Shown: in pieces, positions 8,683 to 16,344 of the stretch
Layout: every line of letters begins with the position of its first letter
How positions within the stretch are numbered: the first letter of the stretch is position 1
NCBI RefSeq assembly: GCF_014395975.1
Contig: NZ_CP060714.1
Location: forward strand, 1,054,001 to 1,118,000
Origin: Diaphorobacter ruginosibacter
GTDB lineage: Bacteria > Pseudomonadota > Gammaproteobacteria > Burkholderiales > Burkholderiaceae_C
DNA: 64,000 nucleotides
Direction of reading: 5' to 3'
The notes under the pieces: generated by a model
The model's input: the letters and a program-made list of their open reading frames with translations, nothing else
Told to the model about the DNA's origin: nothing
Databases searched by the model: none
Translations under genes and position numbers: made by a program

Positions 8683-9015
8683 TCAGGCGGCCGAAGCGTC
8701 GTTGCCCAGCACCTGCTGCAGCTCGCCGGATTCGTACATTTCCATCATGATGTCCGAGCCGCCGATGAACTCGCCCTTCACGTACAGCTGCGGAATGGTG
8801 GGCCACTGGCTGTAGTCCTTGATGCCCTGGCGGATTTCCTGGTCTTCCAGCACGTTCACGGTGGCAATGTTGCGTGGATCCACGCCGCAGGCCTTGAGAA
8901 TCTGGATCGCGCGGCCGGAGAAGCCGCACATCGGGAAGCTGGCATTGCCCTTCATGAAGAGCAGGATGTCGTGGCCCTTGACGAGTTGATCGATGCGTTG
9001 TTGTACGTCGCTCAT
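8683..9015 (-). CDS. grxD: Monothiol glutaredoxin, Grx4 type
   Basis: Fe-S cluster carrier/monothiol glutaredoxin. The 110-residue protein has the CGFS active site with Cys30 (SFPMCGFSGRA), the WPTIPQLYVKGEFIGG segment with cis-Pro, and the GGSDI glutathione-binding stretch. The start is MSDVQQRIDQLV, preceded by AGGAGA. A 27-residue upstream extension without a ribosome site is rejected. It lies 77 bases after prmC on the same strand and is followed by a strong terminator. Confidence 0.96.
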   Translation of the reverse strand: MSDVQQRIDQLVKGHDILLFMKGNASFPMCGFSGRAIQILKACGVDPRNIATVNVLEDQEIRQGIKDYSQWPTIPQLYVKGEFIGGSDIMMEMYESGELQQVLGNDASAA

Positions 9016-9092
9016 GAAATTCTCCTGAAATTCGGATGCCCTGCATTCAGGGCGCAATCCATCGATTATTCCACTGTCTGTCCGGGCGGGTG

Positions 9093-9935
9093 TCATTCCC
9101 GGATTGTCCCGCCGGTGCAGCGGGCTATGCCGGCCAGGTCGTTGCGGCTTTGCACGTTGGCGAAGCCCGCATCGCGCAGAAGCTGCTGGACGTCCGGGGC
9201 CTGGTCCCAGCCATGCTCGAGGAGCAGCCAGGCACCGGGTTTCAGGTGCTCGCGCGACTGCCCGATGATGAGGCGGATGTCCTCGAGGCCGTCCTCGCCG
9301 CTGGCCAGCGCGCCAAGCGGCTCGTGCACCAGCGCCGCGAGATGCGGATCGGCTGCACGGATGTAGGGCGGATTGCTGATGATCGCATCGAACCTTCCTT
9401 CGAGCGGGGACAGCCAGCTGCCATGCGCGAAGCGCACCGGAAGGCGCAGGCGCTCGGCATTGGCGCTTGCCACCGCGAGCGCATCGGCGCTGGCATCGAC
9501 CGCCCAGACCTCGGCCCGGGGGCGTTCATGCTGCAGCGCCAGCGCGATTGCGCCGCTTCCCGTGCCGAGATCGACGAGGCGCAGTCCGCTGCCGTCGCCC
9601 GGCAGCAGCTCCAATGCCCAGTCCACCAGCGTTTCGGTGTCGGGTCGCGGGTCCAGTACGCGCGCATCCACCTGCAGCGGCAGTCCATAGAACTCCTTGC
9701 TGCCGGTGAGATAGGCGATCGGCATGCCCTGCGCGCGCCGCCCGCACAGCGAATGCCAGCGCGCGAGCTGTTCAGCGTCAGGAACGTCACCGTCGTGCGT
9801 GATGAGCCACGCGCGGGCGTTGGGCTGCTGGTTCATGGCGTGCAGCATCAGCATCTGGGCATCGACGCGGGCGAGGCCCTGGCGGGCGGCCTCGGCGAGC
9901 AGTTGGGCGATCGAGAGTGGGGTTTCTGTGCTCAT
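9093..9935 (-). CDS. prmC: Release-factor glutamine methyltransferase
   Basis: SAM-dependent enzyme (HemK) that N5-methylates the Gln of the GGQ motif in RF1 and RF2. The 280-residue product has a helical N-terminal recognition domain, SAM motif I VDLGTGSGAIAL (residues 121-132) and the catalytic NPPY at 188-191. The start is chosen at MSTETPLSIAQLL, the family-like N terminus; the open frame continues 35 residues upstream into the preceding gene without a ribosome site. It lies downstream of prfA, whose product is its substrate, with one extra gene in between. Confidence 0.96.
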   Translation of the reverse strand: MSTETPLSIAQLLAEAARQGLARVDAQMLMLHAMNQQPNARAWLITHDGDVPDAEQLARWHSLCGRRAQGMPIAYLTGSKEFYGLPLQVDARVLDPRPDTETLVDWALELLPGDGSGLRLVDLGTGSGAIALALQHERPRAEVWAVDASADALAVASANAERLRLPVRFAHGSWLSPLEGRFDAIISNPPYIRAADPHLAALVHEPLGALASGEDGLEDIRLIIGQSREHLKPGAWLLLEHGWDQAPDVQQLLRDAGFANVQSRNDLAGIARCTGGTIRE

Positions 9936-9961
9936 GGCGGGAAGTGGGGGTCTGCGTGCGG

Positions 9962-12055
9962 TCAGCGTCCGCCCGCCGGTGGATTGGCATAGGGCCGGGC
10001 CTGCAGGATGATGATCTGCTGCTCGTCGGTCACGGCCCATTCGATGTCCTGGGCCTTGCCGCCGAAGCGGCGTTCGATGTCCTTGCCCACCTGAGCCAGC
10101 CGCTTCACGCGCTCGTCGCCGAGCACGCGCCGTCCGGTGCCTGCAAGCGGCACTTCACGCACGCCGCCGTTGGGGTCGAGCTGCAGCTCAGTGTCTTCGC
10201 CGGATTGGCTGAGCACCTGGATCGCCTTGCTCCAGCTCGAATAGAGCACCTGCTCTGCCACGCGATGGCCGTCGACCACGCGGATGCCGAGCCCGCGCTT
10301 GGCGGCGATGAAAGTGGTGTGGGCCGCGTCGGGATCGAGCGGGTTGCGCGTGATCATCACGCCCGATGCCTGCGAGTTCACCGCCTTCTGCACGAACACG
10401 GCCATCGCGACGGCATCATGGGCAATGCCCGCCGTGCTCCTTGCTTCCCAGGCTTCGAAATTGAACACCGATGCCCAGACCTTGCGCACGGCATCGGTGA
10501 GCGCGCCGGCATCCTTCACGTTGGGAACGGTGGTGTACAGGCCTGCTCCGCTGAAGTTCGGCAGGTCTTCCGAACTGGACGAGCTGCGCACGAACACGCC
10601 CTGGCCGCCGAGCTGCTGCGACCAGCGGCTGCCCCATGGCTCGCTGACCGCTCCGGGCATGGGCATGCGCTCGATGTCCTCGCGCAGGCGCGCGAGCGCG
10701 GCGCGGCGCACGTCCGCGTCGGTGTCGAAACGCGGGAGTGCCTGCATGCGCGCCACGCGCTCGGCCAGCCCGAAGCGGCCCATGGCCTCTGCATACGCGC
10801 CGAAGGGGATGCAGAAACCGTCGGGCACCACGGTGCCGGCGATGCGCGCGGAGCGCACCTCGCCCAGGTTGGCCGCCTTGGCGCCGCACTGCGTGCGGTG
10901 GCCGGCGCGCAGTGTCGCCAGGGGCTGGAGCTTCGTCGAGCGAAGATCGGGGGCAATCAGCTGCACGCGGCCGCGCGGCTGTGCTTTGGCGCGCTGGCGG
11001 GCGGCCTCACGCTCGGCCTCGGTGGCGGGGCGCAGCGTGTAGTCGCGGGTGTCCACCTGCAGGTGAACCCACTGGCCGTCAAGCGCCTTGAGCTGCCTGC
11101 CTGCATCCTGCACATAGGCATTCGGAATACCCCAGCCGCGCGCGAGCAGGTTCACGTGCGAGAGCATCGTGGAGGGGCGTTCGGTGATGACGCCTGCCAC
11201 GGGGGGCAGGGAGATCGGCACCTCGCGCAGCACGACGATATCGAAGGGCTGCAGGTCGCGCATGGCGTCCAGGCTGGCGATGATGCGAAGGCGCCCCGTG
11301 TTGCGGCTCACGTTGAGCGGCAGGAAGCGCTGCTGCCCGATCAGCTCGGCTTGCGTGACGACGGCGATGCCCGCCTCGCGTGCCACCTGTTCCTGTGCCG
11401 TGGAGTTGGCCTTGAACTGCGCATCGGCGAAGAAGCTGCCGGCAATCATGCTGCGCGCGGTCTGCAACAGTACGGGCGTGAGCACGTCGCCCTCCCAGAA
11501 CTCGAACACGAAGCGCTGGATCTGGGGCTGCCAGCTCAGGGTGCCCAGGATGAAGCGGCGCTCGGGAGCAGCATAGTTGCGGTTGAACTCATCGCGAGAG
11601 CCCTTGAATCGCCCCGTCTCTCTCAGGAAGCGGTCGTGCAGCTGGAAGCGCGGCGTGTTCACGTAGGAGATCCGGGGCGAGGCCTTGTTCCCGCGATGGT
11701 TGCCGCGGTCGATCACGAAGATCACGTGCGGCTGCGCAAGCGGGGTGCCCGCGTTGTAGACACGGGCCAGCCCGTCGAACTCCTGGCGGTCTGCCATCGA
11801 CGCGAGTTCCGGAGGCGCTCCTTTCGTGCCCTGGTTGCCGCGCATGGTGCCCGCCGGATCGGACCCGCCCTCGGGGCGTGCGACCAAGTTCTGCGATGGC
11901 GCGCCCGCGTCCTTCTCATAGTACGAAGGCTTGCGCGCCAATTGTGCGTGGCTGCTCGAGACGGGCATGCCCCAGAGCGTGAGCCCGAATGCCATGACCA
12001 TCGCCAAAGGCAGCGATGCCGGGGAACGGAAGCGAGGGAGGGGCGGGGGAGTCAT
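9962..12055 (-). CDS. Secreted PEP/pyruvate-dikinase-like protein, glucan-water-dikinase domain order
   Basis: 697-residue protein with an N-terminal Sec signal (hydrophobic residues 15-32, SSSHA cleavage near 37). An unrecognised domain of about 230 residues follows (VIFVIDRGNHRG, then a beta-rich stretch ending at SFFAD). A phosphohistidine swivel domain has PSTMLSH with His300, then LLARGWGIPNAYV. An ATP-grasp PPDK_N-type domain spans about 385-695, with CGAKAANLGEV, RSSSSSEDLPNFSGAGLY and a final IILQARP. Histidine domain before ATP-binding domain is the order of glucan water dikinases, opposite to PEP synthase. The start MTPPPLPRF lies 17 bases after prfA. The substrate is unknown; sitting between prfA and prmC need not imply a translation role. 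A periplasmic ATP-grasp enzyme would be odd, so a non-catalytic role is possible. Confidence 0.8.
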   Translation of the reverse strand: MTPPPLPRFRSPASLPLAMVMAFGLTLWGMPVSSSHAQLARKPSYYEKDAGAPSQNLVARPEGGSDPAGTMRGNQGTKGAPPELASMADRQEFDGLARVYNAGTPLAQPHVIFVIDRGNHRGNKASPRISYVNTPRFQLHDRFLRETGRFKGSRDEFNRNYAAPERRFILGTLSWQPQIQRFVFEFWEGDVLTPVLLQTARSMIAGSFFADAQFKANSTAQEQVAREAGIAVVTQAELIGQQRFLPLNVSRNTGRLRIIASLDAMRDLQPFDIVVLREVPISLPPVAGVITERPSTMLSHVNLLARGWGIPNAYVQDAGRQLKALDGQWVHLQVDTRDYTLRPATEAEREAARQRAKAQPRGRVQLIAPDLRSTKLQPLATLRAGHRTQCGAKAANLGEVRSARIAGTVVPDGFCIPFGAYAEAMGRFGLAERVARMQALPRFDTDADVRRAALARLREDIERMPMPGAVSEPWGSRWSQQLGGQGVFVRSSSSSEDLPNFSGAGLYTTVPNVKDAGALTDAVRKVWASVFNFEAWEARSTAGIAHDAVAMAVFVQKAVNSQASGVMITRNPLDPDAAHTTFIAAKRGLGIRVVDGHRVAEQVLYSSWSKAIQVLSQSGEDTELQLDPNGGVREVPLAGTGRRVLGDERVKRLAQVGKDIERRFGGKAQDIEWAVTDEQQIIILQARPYANPPAGGR

Positions 12056-12072
12056 GTGGGAAACTGCCCCGT

Positions 12073-13155
12073 TTACTGGTTGACTTCCAGTTCCGCGAGC
12101 AATTCGGCCTCGCGCGTATGGGCCAGCGCGTTCAGCACTTCGTCCATGTCGCCTTCCATGATGGCCAGCAGCTTGTAGAGCGTCAGGTTGATGCGGTGGT
12201 CGGTAAGACGCCCCTGCGGAAAATTGTAGGTGCGGATGCGGTCGGAACGGTCGCCGGAGCCGATCAGGCCCTTGCGCAGCGCGGCCTCCTTGGCGGCGCG
12301 CTCGCTGCGCTCCTTCTCCTGGATGCGTGCCTGCAGCACCTGCAGCGCCTTGGCCTTGTTGCTGTGCTGGCTGCGGCCGTCCTGGCATTCGGCGACGATG
12401 CCGGTGGGCAAGTGCACCACACGCACGGCCGAGTCGGTCTTGTTGATGTGCTGGCCACCCGCGCCGGAGGCCCGGAACGTGTCGATGCGCAGGTCGGCAG
12501 GGTTCAGCGTGATCGCCTGGTGCTCGTCGGGCTCGGGCATCACCGCCACCGTGCAGGCGCTGGTGTGGATGCGGCCCTGGGTCTCGGTGGCGGGCACACG
12601 CTGCACGCGATGTCCGCCGGACTCGAAGCGCAGGCGGCCGTAGGCGTTGTCGCCTTCGACGCGCAGCACCACTTCCTTGTAGCCGCCGAGCTCGCTTTCG
12701 TTGGCCGACATGATCTCGACCTTCCAGCCCGCATTGGCCGCGTGGCGCGTGTACATGCGTGCGAGGTCGCCCGCGAACAGTGCGGATTCGTCGCCGCCGG
12801 TGCCCGCACGGATTTCCACGAACGCATTGCGCTCGTCGTCCGGATCCCTGGGCAATAGCAGGCGCTGCAACTCGTCTTCCAGTTGCAGGAGTTCCGCCTC
12901 GCCGGTGGTGATCTCCTCCTGCGCCATCTCCGCCATGTCGGGATCCTCCAGCATCTCGCGGGCACCGGCCAGATCGGCCTCGACCTGGCGGTAGCGCTTG
13001 TAGCGGCCCGCGATCTGCGTCACCTCGGAGTGCTCCTTGGAGATGCTGCGGTACTGCTTCATGTCGGACATGATGTCCTCGCGCGAGAGCAGAAAATCCA
13101 ATTCCTCGAGGCGCTGCGCGTACTTCTCGAGCTGGGTTCTCAGAAAGGGTTTCAT
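12073..13155 (-). CDS. prfA: Peptide chain release factor 1
   Basis: RF1, which reads UAA/UAG and releases the peptide. The 360-residue product starts MKPFLRTQLEKYAQRLEELDF and matches the E. coli length. The catalytic GGQ is at residues 233-235 (FRASGAGGQHINKTDSAVR). A PET-like recognition segment (RVPATETQGRIHTSACTVAV) precedes it. An open frame of about 120 residues upstream overlaps hemA and has no family similarity, so it is discarded. It is downstream of hemA as in most proteobacteria. Confidence 0.98.
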   Translation of the reverse strand: MKPFLRTQLEKYAQRLEELDFLLSREDIMSDMKQYRSISKEHSEVTQIAGRYKRYRQVEADLAGAREMLEDPDMAEMAQEEITTGEAELLQLEDELQRLLLPRDPDDERNAFVEIRAGTGGDESALFAGDLARMYTRHAANAGWKVEIMSANESELGGYKEVVLRVEGDNAYGRLRFESGGHRVQRVPATETQGRIHTSACTVAVMPEPDEHQAITLNPADLRIDTFRASGAGGQHINKTDSAVRVVHLPTGIVAECQDGRSQHSNKAKALQVLQARIQEKERSERAAKEAALRKGLIGSGDRSDRIRTYNFPQGRLTDHRINLTLYKLLAIMEGDMDEVLNALAHTREAELLAELEVNQ

Positions 13156-13288
13156 GGTGTCTGCGTCATGGGGATGCTGCACGGGTGCAGCGAGTTGCGC
13201 GGACAGTGAACAAAAAAGAAGGGACGACCGCCGCGCAGACAAGGAATGGGGCGCGCAGGTCGAGCCCGCGCGCGTGCACGCAGCGCAG

Positions 13289-14590
13289 CTACAGGCTGCT
13301 CTTGCTCTGGGAGCGCAGGAAGAGGCGCTGGACGGTATCGGCGGTCTGGGCGCGTTGCTCGACATCGCCCTTGTGCAGCTCGGCCATCGTGCCGTGCAGC
13401 ATCTTCTGCGTGATGCCGCGCGAGAGTGCCTCCAGCACGGTGTCGATATCTTCACCCCGGGCAAGCAGCTTCTTGGCGCGAGTGATCTCCATGGCACGCC
13501 ATTCGTCGGCCTGGGCATTGATCTGCTGGATCAGCGGCACGGAACCACCCCTGGGACTGCGCTGGTCGAGCCAGTGCATGAAGCTTTGCACGCCGTGGTC
13601 GATGATGACCTCGGCCTGCTGTACGGCCGCCTGGCGCTGTGCCTGGCCGGTGCGCACCACGTTGGCGAGGTCGTCGACGGTGTAGAGATAGACATCGCGC
13701 AGGTCCTTGACCTCGGCCTCGATGTCGCGTGGAACGGCCAGATCCACCATGAAGATGGGACGGCGCTTGCGCTTCTTGAGCGCGCTTTCGACGGCGCCCA
13801 GGCCGATGATCGGCAGGCTGGACGCCGTGCAGCTGATGACCGCGTCGTATTCATGCAGGTGCTCGGGCAGATCGGCAAGGCGCATGGTGTTCGCGCTGAA
13901 CTGGGCGGCCAGTTTCTCGCCGCGCTCGAGCGTGCGGTTGGCGATCGTGATCTGCTTGGGGTGCCTGGCGGCGAAATGCGTGGAGACCAGCTCGATCATT
14001 TCGCCCGCGCCGACGAACAACACCTTGATCTGGGTGAGGTCCTCGAACAGCTGGCTCGCAAGGCGCACGGCCGCGGCCGCCATGCTGATGCTGTGTGCGC
14101 CGATCTCGGTGGAGCTGCGCACTTCCTTGGCCACGGCAAAGCTGCGCTGGAACAGCTGGTTGAGCGTGCTGCCGAGCGCGCCCGCATCTTCGGCGGCGCG
14201 CACGGCATTCTTCATCTGGCCGAGGATCTGTGCCTCGCCCAGCACCATGGAATCGAGGCCGCTTGCGACGCGGAAGGCGTGGCGCGCGACCAGATCGTTC
14301 TCAAGCGTATAGGAATGCGAGCGCAGCAGCGCGGGGCTGACACCGCCGGAGCGTGCGAGCCAGTCCACCGTGTGGTCCAGAGCGGGAGCGTCGGCGGCGC
14401 AGTAGATCTCGGTGCGGTTGCAGGTGGAGAGAATGGCCGTTTCCACGCCCGGGTGGCGGACGGAATTGCTGGTCAGCGCCTGTCGAAGGCCGATCAGCGT
14501 CGGCGCGATCTGATCGAGCGCGAACGCGAAACGACCGCGCATGTCAAGCGGCGCGGTCGTGTGATTGATGCCTAAAGCCCAAACTGCCAT
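13289..14590 (-). CDS. hemA: Glutamyl-tRNA reductase
   Basis: First committed step of C5-pathway tetrapyrrole synthesis, reducing Glu-tRNA to glutamate-1-semialdehyde with NADPH. The 433-residue protein starts MAVWALGINHTTAPLDMRGR. The catalytic cysteine is Cys57 (STCNRTEIYC). GLDSMVLGEAQILGQ and the nucleotide-binding VLFVGAGEMIEL follow, with a C-terminal dimerisation domain. A perfect -10 hexamer TATAAT (plus-strand 14597-14602) lies seven bases before the ATG without a convincing -35, so the leader would be very short. Heads the hemA-prfA-...-prmC-grxD run. Confidence 0.97.
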   Translation of the reverse strand: MAVWALGINHTTAPLDMRGRFAFALDQIAPTLIGLRQALTSNSVRHPGVETAILSTCNRTEIYCAADAPALDHTVDWLARSGGVSPALLRSHSYTLENDLVARHAFRVASGLDSMVLGEAQILGQMKNAVRAAEDAGALGSTLNQLFQRSFAVAKEVRSSTEIGAHSISMAAAAVRLASQLFEDLTQIKVLFVGAGEMIELVSTHFAARHPKQITIANRTLERGEKLAAQFSANTMRLADLPEHLHEYDAVISCTASSLPIIGLGAVESALKKRKRRPIFMVDLAVPRDIEAEVKDLRDVYLYTVDDLANVVRTGQAQRQAAVQQAEVIIDHGVQSFMHWLDQRSPRGGSVPLIQQINAQADEWRAMEITRAKKLLARGEDIDTVLEALSRGITQKMLHGTMAELHKGDVEQRAQTADTVQRLFLRSQSKSSL

Positions 14591-14655
14591 TTCGCAATTA
14601 TAAAATTTATGGGCAATCAAGTTGTGGCCAGCCTGTATCTCACTTGATTTGCGTC

Positions 14656-14940
14656 ATGTTTATGGACCCCTTGTCTTCGATCAATCACCTGCTCAATTTC
14701 CTCGCACCCGCTTTTGCGGTGGCGCTGGTGCTGGTGGTCGGATCGCAGATTTTTGACAGAAAGCGTGCCAAGACCGTTGGCTGGCTGAAGCCGATTGCTA
14801 TCAATTTTGTAATTGGTGCCACTGTTTTGCAGGGGGGGCTGATCGTTTTCGGAAACGACGGAAAAATCTGGACCTATGGGGGCCTTGTGGTCATTTCCGC
14901 CACAAGTCAGTTCTTTCTCCTGCGCAGCTGGCGTGGCTGA
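14656..14940 (+). CDS. Small inner-membrane protein, unknown function
   Basis: 94-residue protein with three predicted membrane spans: residues about 10-32 (FLAPAFAVALVLVVG), 44-66 (PIAINFVIGATVLQGGLIVF) and 70-88 (TYGGLVVISATSQFFLL). The loop after the first span is positive (DRKRAK), so that side should be cytoplasmic. I recognise no family motif. ATG 14656 or 14662 are both plausible; a TTG at 14644 is also in frame. It is divergent from hemA and its stop codon abuts the last base of the convergent MarR gene. Confidence 0.65.
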   Translation: MFMDPLSSINHLLNFLAPAFAVALVLVVGSQIFDRKRAKTVGWLKPIAINFVIGATVLQGGLIVFGNDGKIWTYGGLVVISATSQFFLLRSWRG

Positions 14941-15393
14941 TCAGCAGGAGCCCTGTACCTTGGCCAGCCGTTCCTTCATCGCGCGCAGCGCTTTCAATAC
15001 CCTTTCCTGATCTTCCGGCGGCATGCCGTCCAGCATGTTCCGCCCGATGGCCGTGCGCTCGCGGCCCAATGCCGCCACGCGCTCGGCGCCGCTGGCCGTG
15101 AGCGTGAGCACGCGGCTGCGTCCATCGCCAGGATGCGGCATGCGCTCGATCCAGGAACGCTCTTCCAGCAGCTTGAGGGTGCGTGCCATCTGCGCCTTGT
15201 CGGCATGCATGTGGTCCGTCAGCGACTTGTGGGTGCTTTGCGGGTGGTGGCTCAGGTAGATCAGCATGCGCAGCTCGTTGGGCGTCACCTCGGGCTCGAG
15301 CTGGTGCATCTTGGCGCGCATTCGGGAGCGGTACGCGTGGGTGAGCTCATGCAGCGCATCCAGCATTTCCATCGGAAGTTTGTCTGCATTCAT
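14941..15393 (-). CDS. MarR-family transcriptional regulator
   Basis: 150-residue winged-helix repressor. It has an N-terminal dimerisation helix, recognition region HKSLTDHMHADKAQMARTLKLLEERSWIER (about residues 55-85) and the DGRSRVLTLTASG wing typical of MarR. It is divergent from a siderophore-interacting flavoprotein. The 90-base gap carries two TGTTGA-N5-TCAACA palindromes, most simply its own operators. The ligand is not evident; the neighbour suggests an iron or redox link. Confidence 0.92.
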   Translation of the reverse strand: MNADKLPMEMLDALHELTHAYRSRMRAKMHQLEPEVTPNELRMLIYLSHHPQSTHKSLTDHMHADKAQMARTLKLLEERSWIERMPHPGDGRSRVLTLTASGAERVAALGRERTAIGRNMLDGMPPEDQERVLKALRAMKERLAKVQGSC

Positions 15394-15413
15394 GACGTGG
15401 GTACTTCTTATCT

Positions 15414-15461
15414 TGTTGACAAAGTCAACATGATGCCGGTATCTTGTTGACTAAATCAACA
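15414..15461. promoter_or_regulatory. Two MarR-type operator palindromes over the SIP promoter
   Basis: Site 1 is TGTTGAC-AAA-GTCAACA (15414-15430, perfect). Site 2 is TGTTGA-CTAAA-TCAACA (15445-15461, perfect six-base arms). Their centres are 31 bp apart, three helical turns. A promoter reading right fits exactly: TTGACA at 15416-15421 inside site 1, an 18-bp spacer, and TATCTT at 15440-15445 touching site 2. Repressor bound to either site would block RNA polymerase. Confidence 0.75.
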
Positions 15462-15483
15462 TTCTAAAGAAATTGAGCACTTC

Positions 15484-16314
15484 ATGGAATCACAGACGCA
15501 TCCCACCCCTTCCGACTCCGTTGCGGAGGCACGCAAGCCTCTGGTGGAGCGCATCCGCGTGCCGTTCGCTTCCCGCCACATGCAGCTGGAGACGCGCGAG
15601 TTCGTCAGCCCCGGCTTTGTGCGCGTGACGCTGGGCGGTGCGGACCTGAGCGATTTCCAGAGCGCGGGTTTCGACGATCACGTGAAGGTGCTGTTTCCCG
15701 CGCCCGGCCAGGAAAAGCCGTCGCTGCCCACGCTGGTGGATGGCAAGCCGCACTTCGAGCCCGGAGCGGCGCGCCCCACGGCGCGTGATTTCACGCCTGT
15801 GCGCTGGGATGCCTCCAAGGGCCGCCTGGCCCTGGAATTCGCGGTTCATCCCGCCGGGCCCGCCGTCGAATGGGCCACGCAGGCGCAGATCGGCCAGTGG
15901 GTGGGCATCGCGGGTCCGCGCGGCAGCATGGTGGTCTCGACGTCGCTGCAGTGGCACTGGCTGCTGGGAGACGCCAGCGCGCTGCCAGCCATCGAACGTC
16001 GGCTGGGAGAGTTGCCGGCCCATGCCCGGGCAACCGTGCGCATCCGGCTCGACAACGAGGCCGATCGCCGCGACCTGGCCAGCGCCGCGCAGGTCGATCT
16101 GCAATGGGTGGACTCGCTGGACGAGGCTGCCGCGCAGCTTGCTCTGCCGGCGGGCGACGGGTTCATCTGGGCAGCGGGCGAGAACTCCGAGATGGCACAG
16201 CTTCGCCGTACGCTGCTCGCCAAGCCCGGCGTGAACGCGAGGCACATGCGCATCGCCGCCTACTGGAAGCGCGGCGAGGTCGGTCACCACGAAGAACTGA
16301 ATGCCGGGGACTGA
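15484..16314 (+). CDS. Siderophore-interacting protein (ferric-siderophore reductase, SIP family)
   Basis: 276-residue FAD-dependent reductase of the ViuB/YqjH kind, which releases iron from siderophores in the cytoplasm with NAD(P)H. The N-terminal FAD-binding barrel holds DDHVKVLFP and a variant R-x-x-T/S region (ARDFTPVRWDASKGRLALEFAVH...GPAVEWA). GQWVGIAGPRGSM, the LLGDASALPAIERRL nucleotide stretch, and the C-terminal FIWAAGENSEMAQLRR with final YWKRGE follow. Controlled by the divergent MarR gene through the operators at 15414-15461. No Fur-box was identified. Confidence 0.9.
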   Translation: MESQTHPTPSDSVAEARKPLVERIRVPFASRHMQLETREFVSPGFVRVTLGGADLSDFQSAGFDDHVKVLFPAPGQEKPSLPTLVDGKPHFEPGAARPTARDFTPVRWDASKGRLALEFAVHPAGPAVEWATQAQIGQWVGIAGPRGSMVVSTSLQWHWLLGDASALPAIERRLGELPAHARATVRIRLDNEADRRDLASAAQVDLQWVDSLDEAAAQLALPAGDGFIWAAGENSEMAQLRRTLLAKPGVNARHMRIAAYWKRGEVGHHEELNAGD

Positions 16315-16344
16315 GCGGACCTCACCATCCACGCATCAGGCGCT

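Noticed and set aside
9917..12178. 753-residue plus-strand frame opposite the dikinase-like gene
   Set aside because: Mirror frame; the minus strand carries the signal peptide and conserved phosphohistidine and ATP-grasp motifs.
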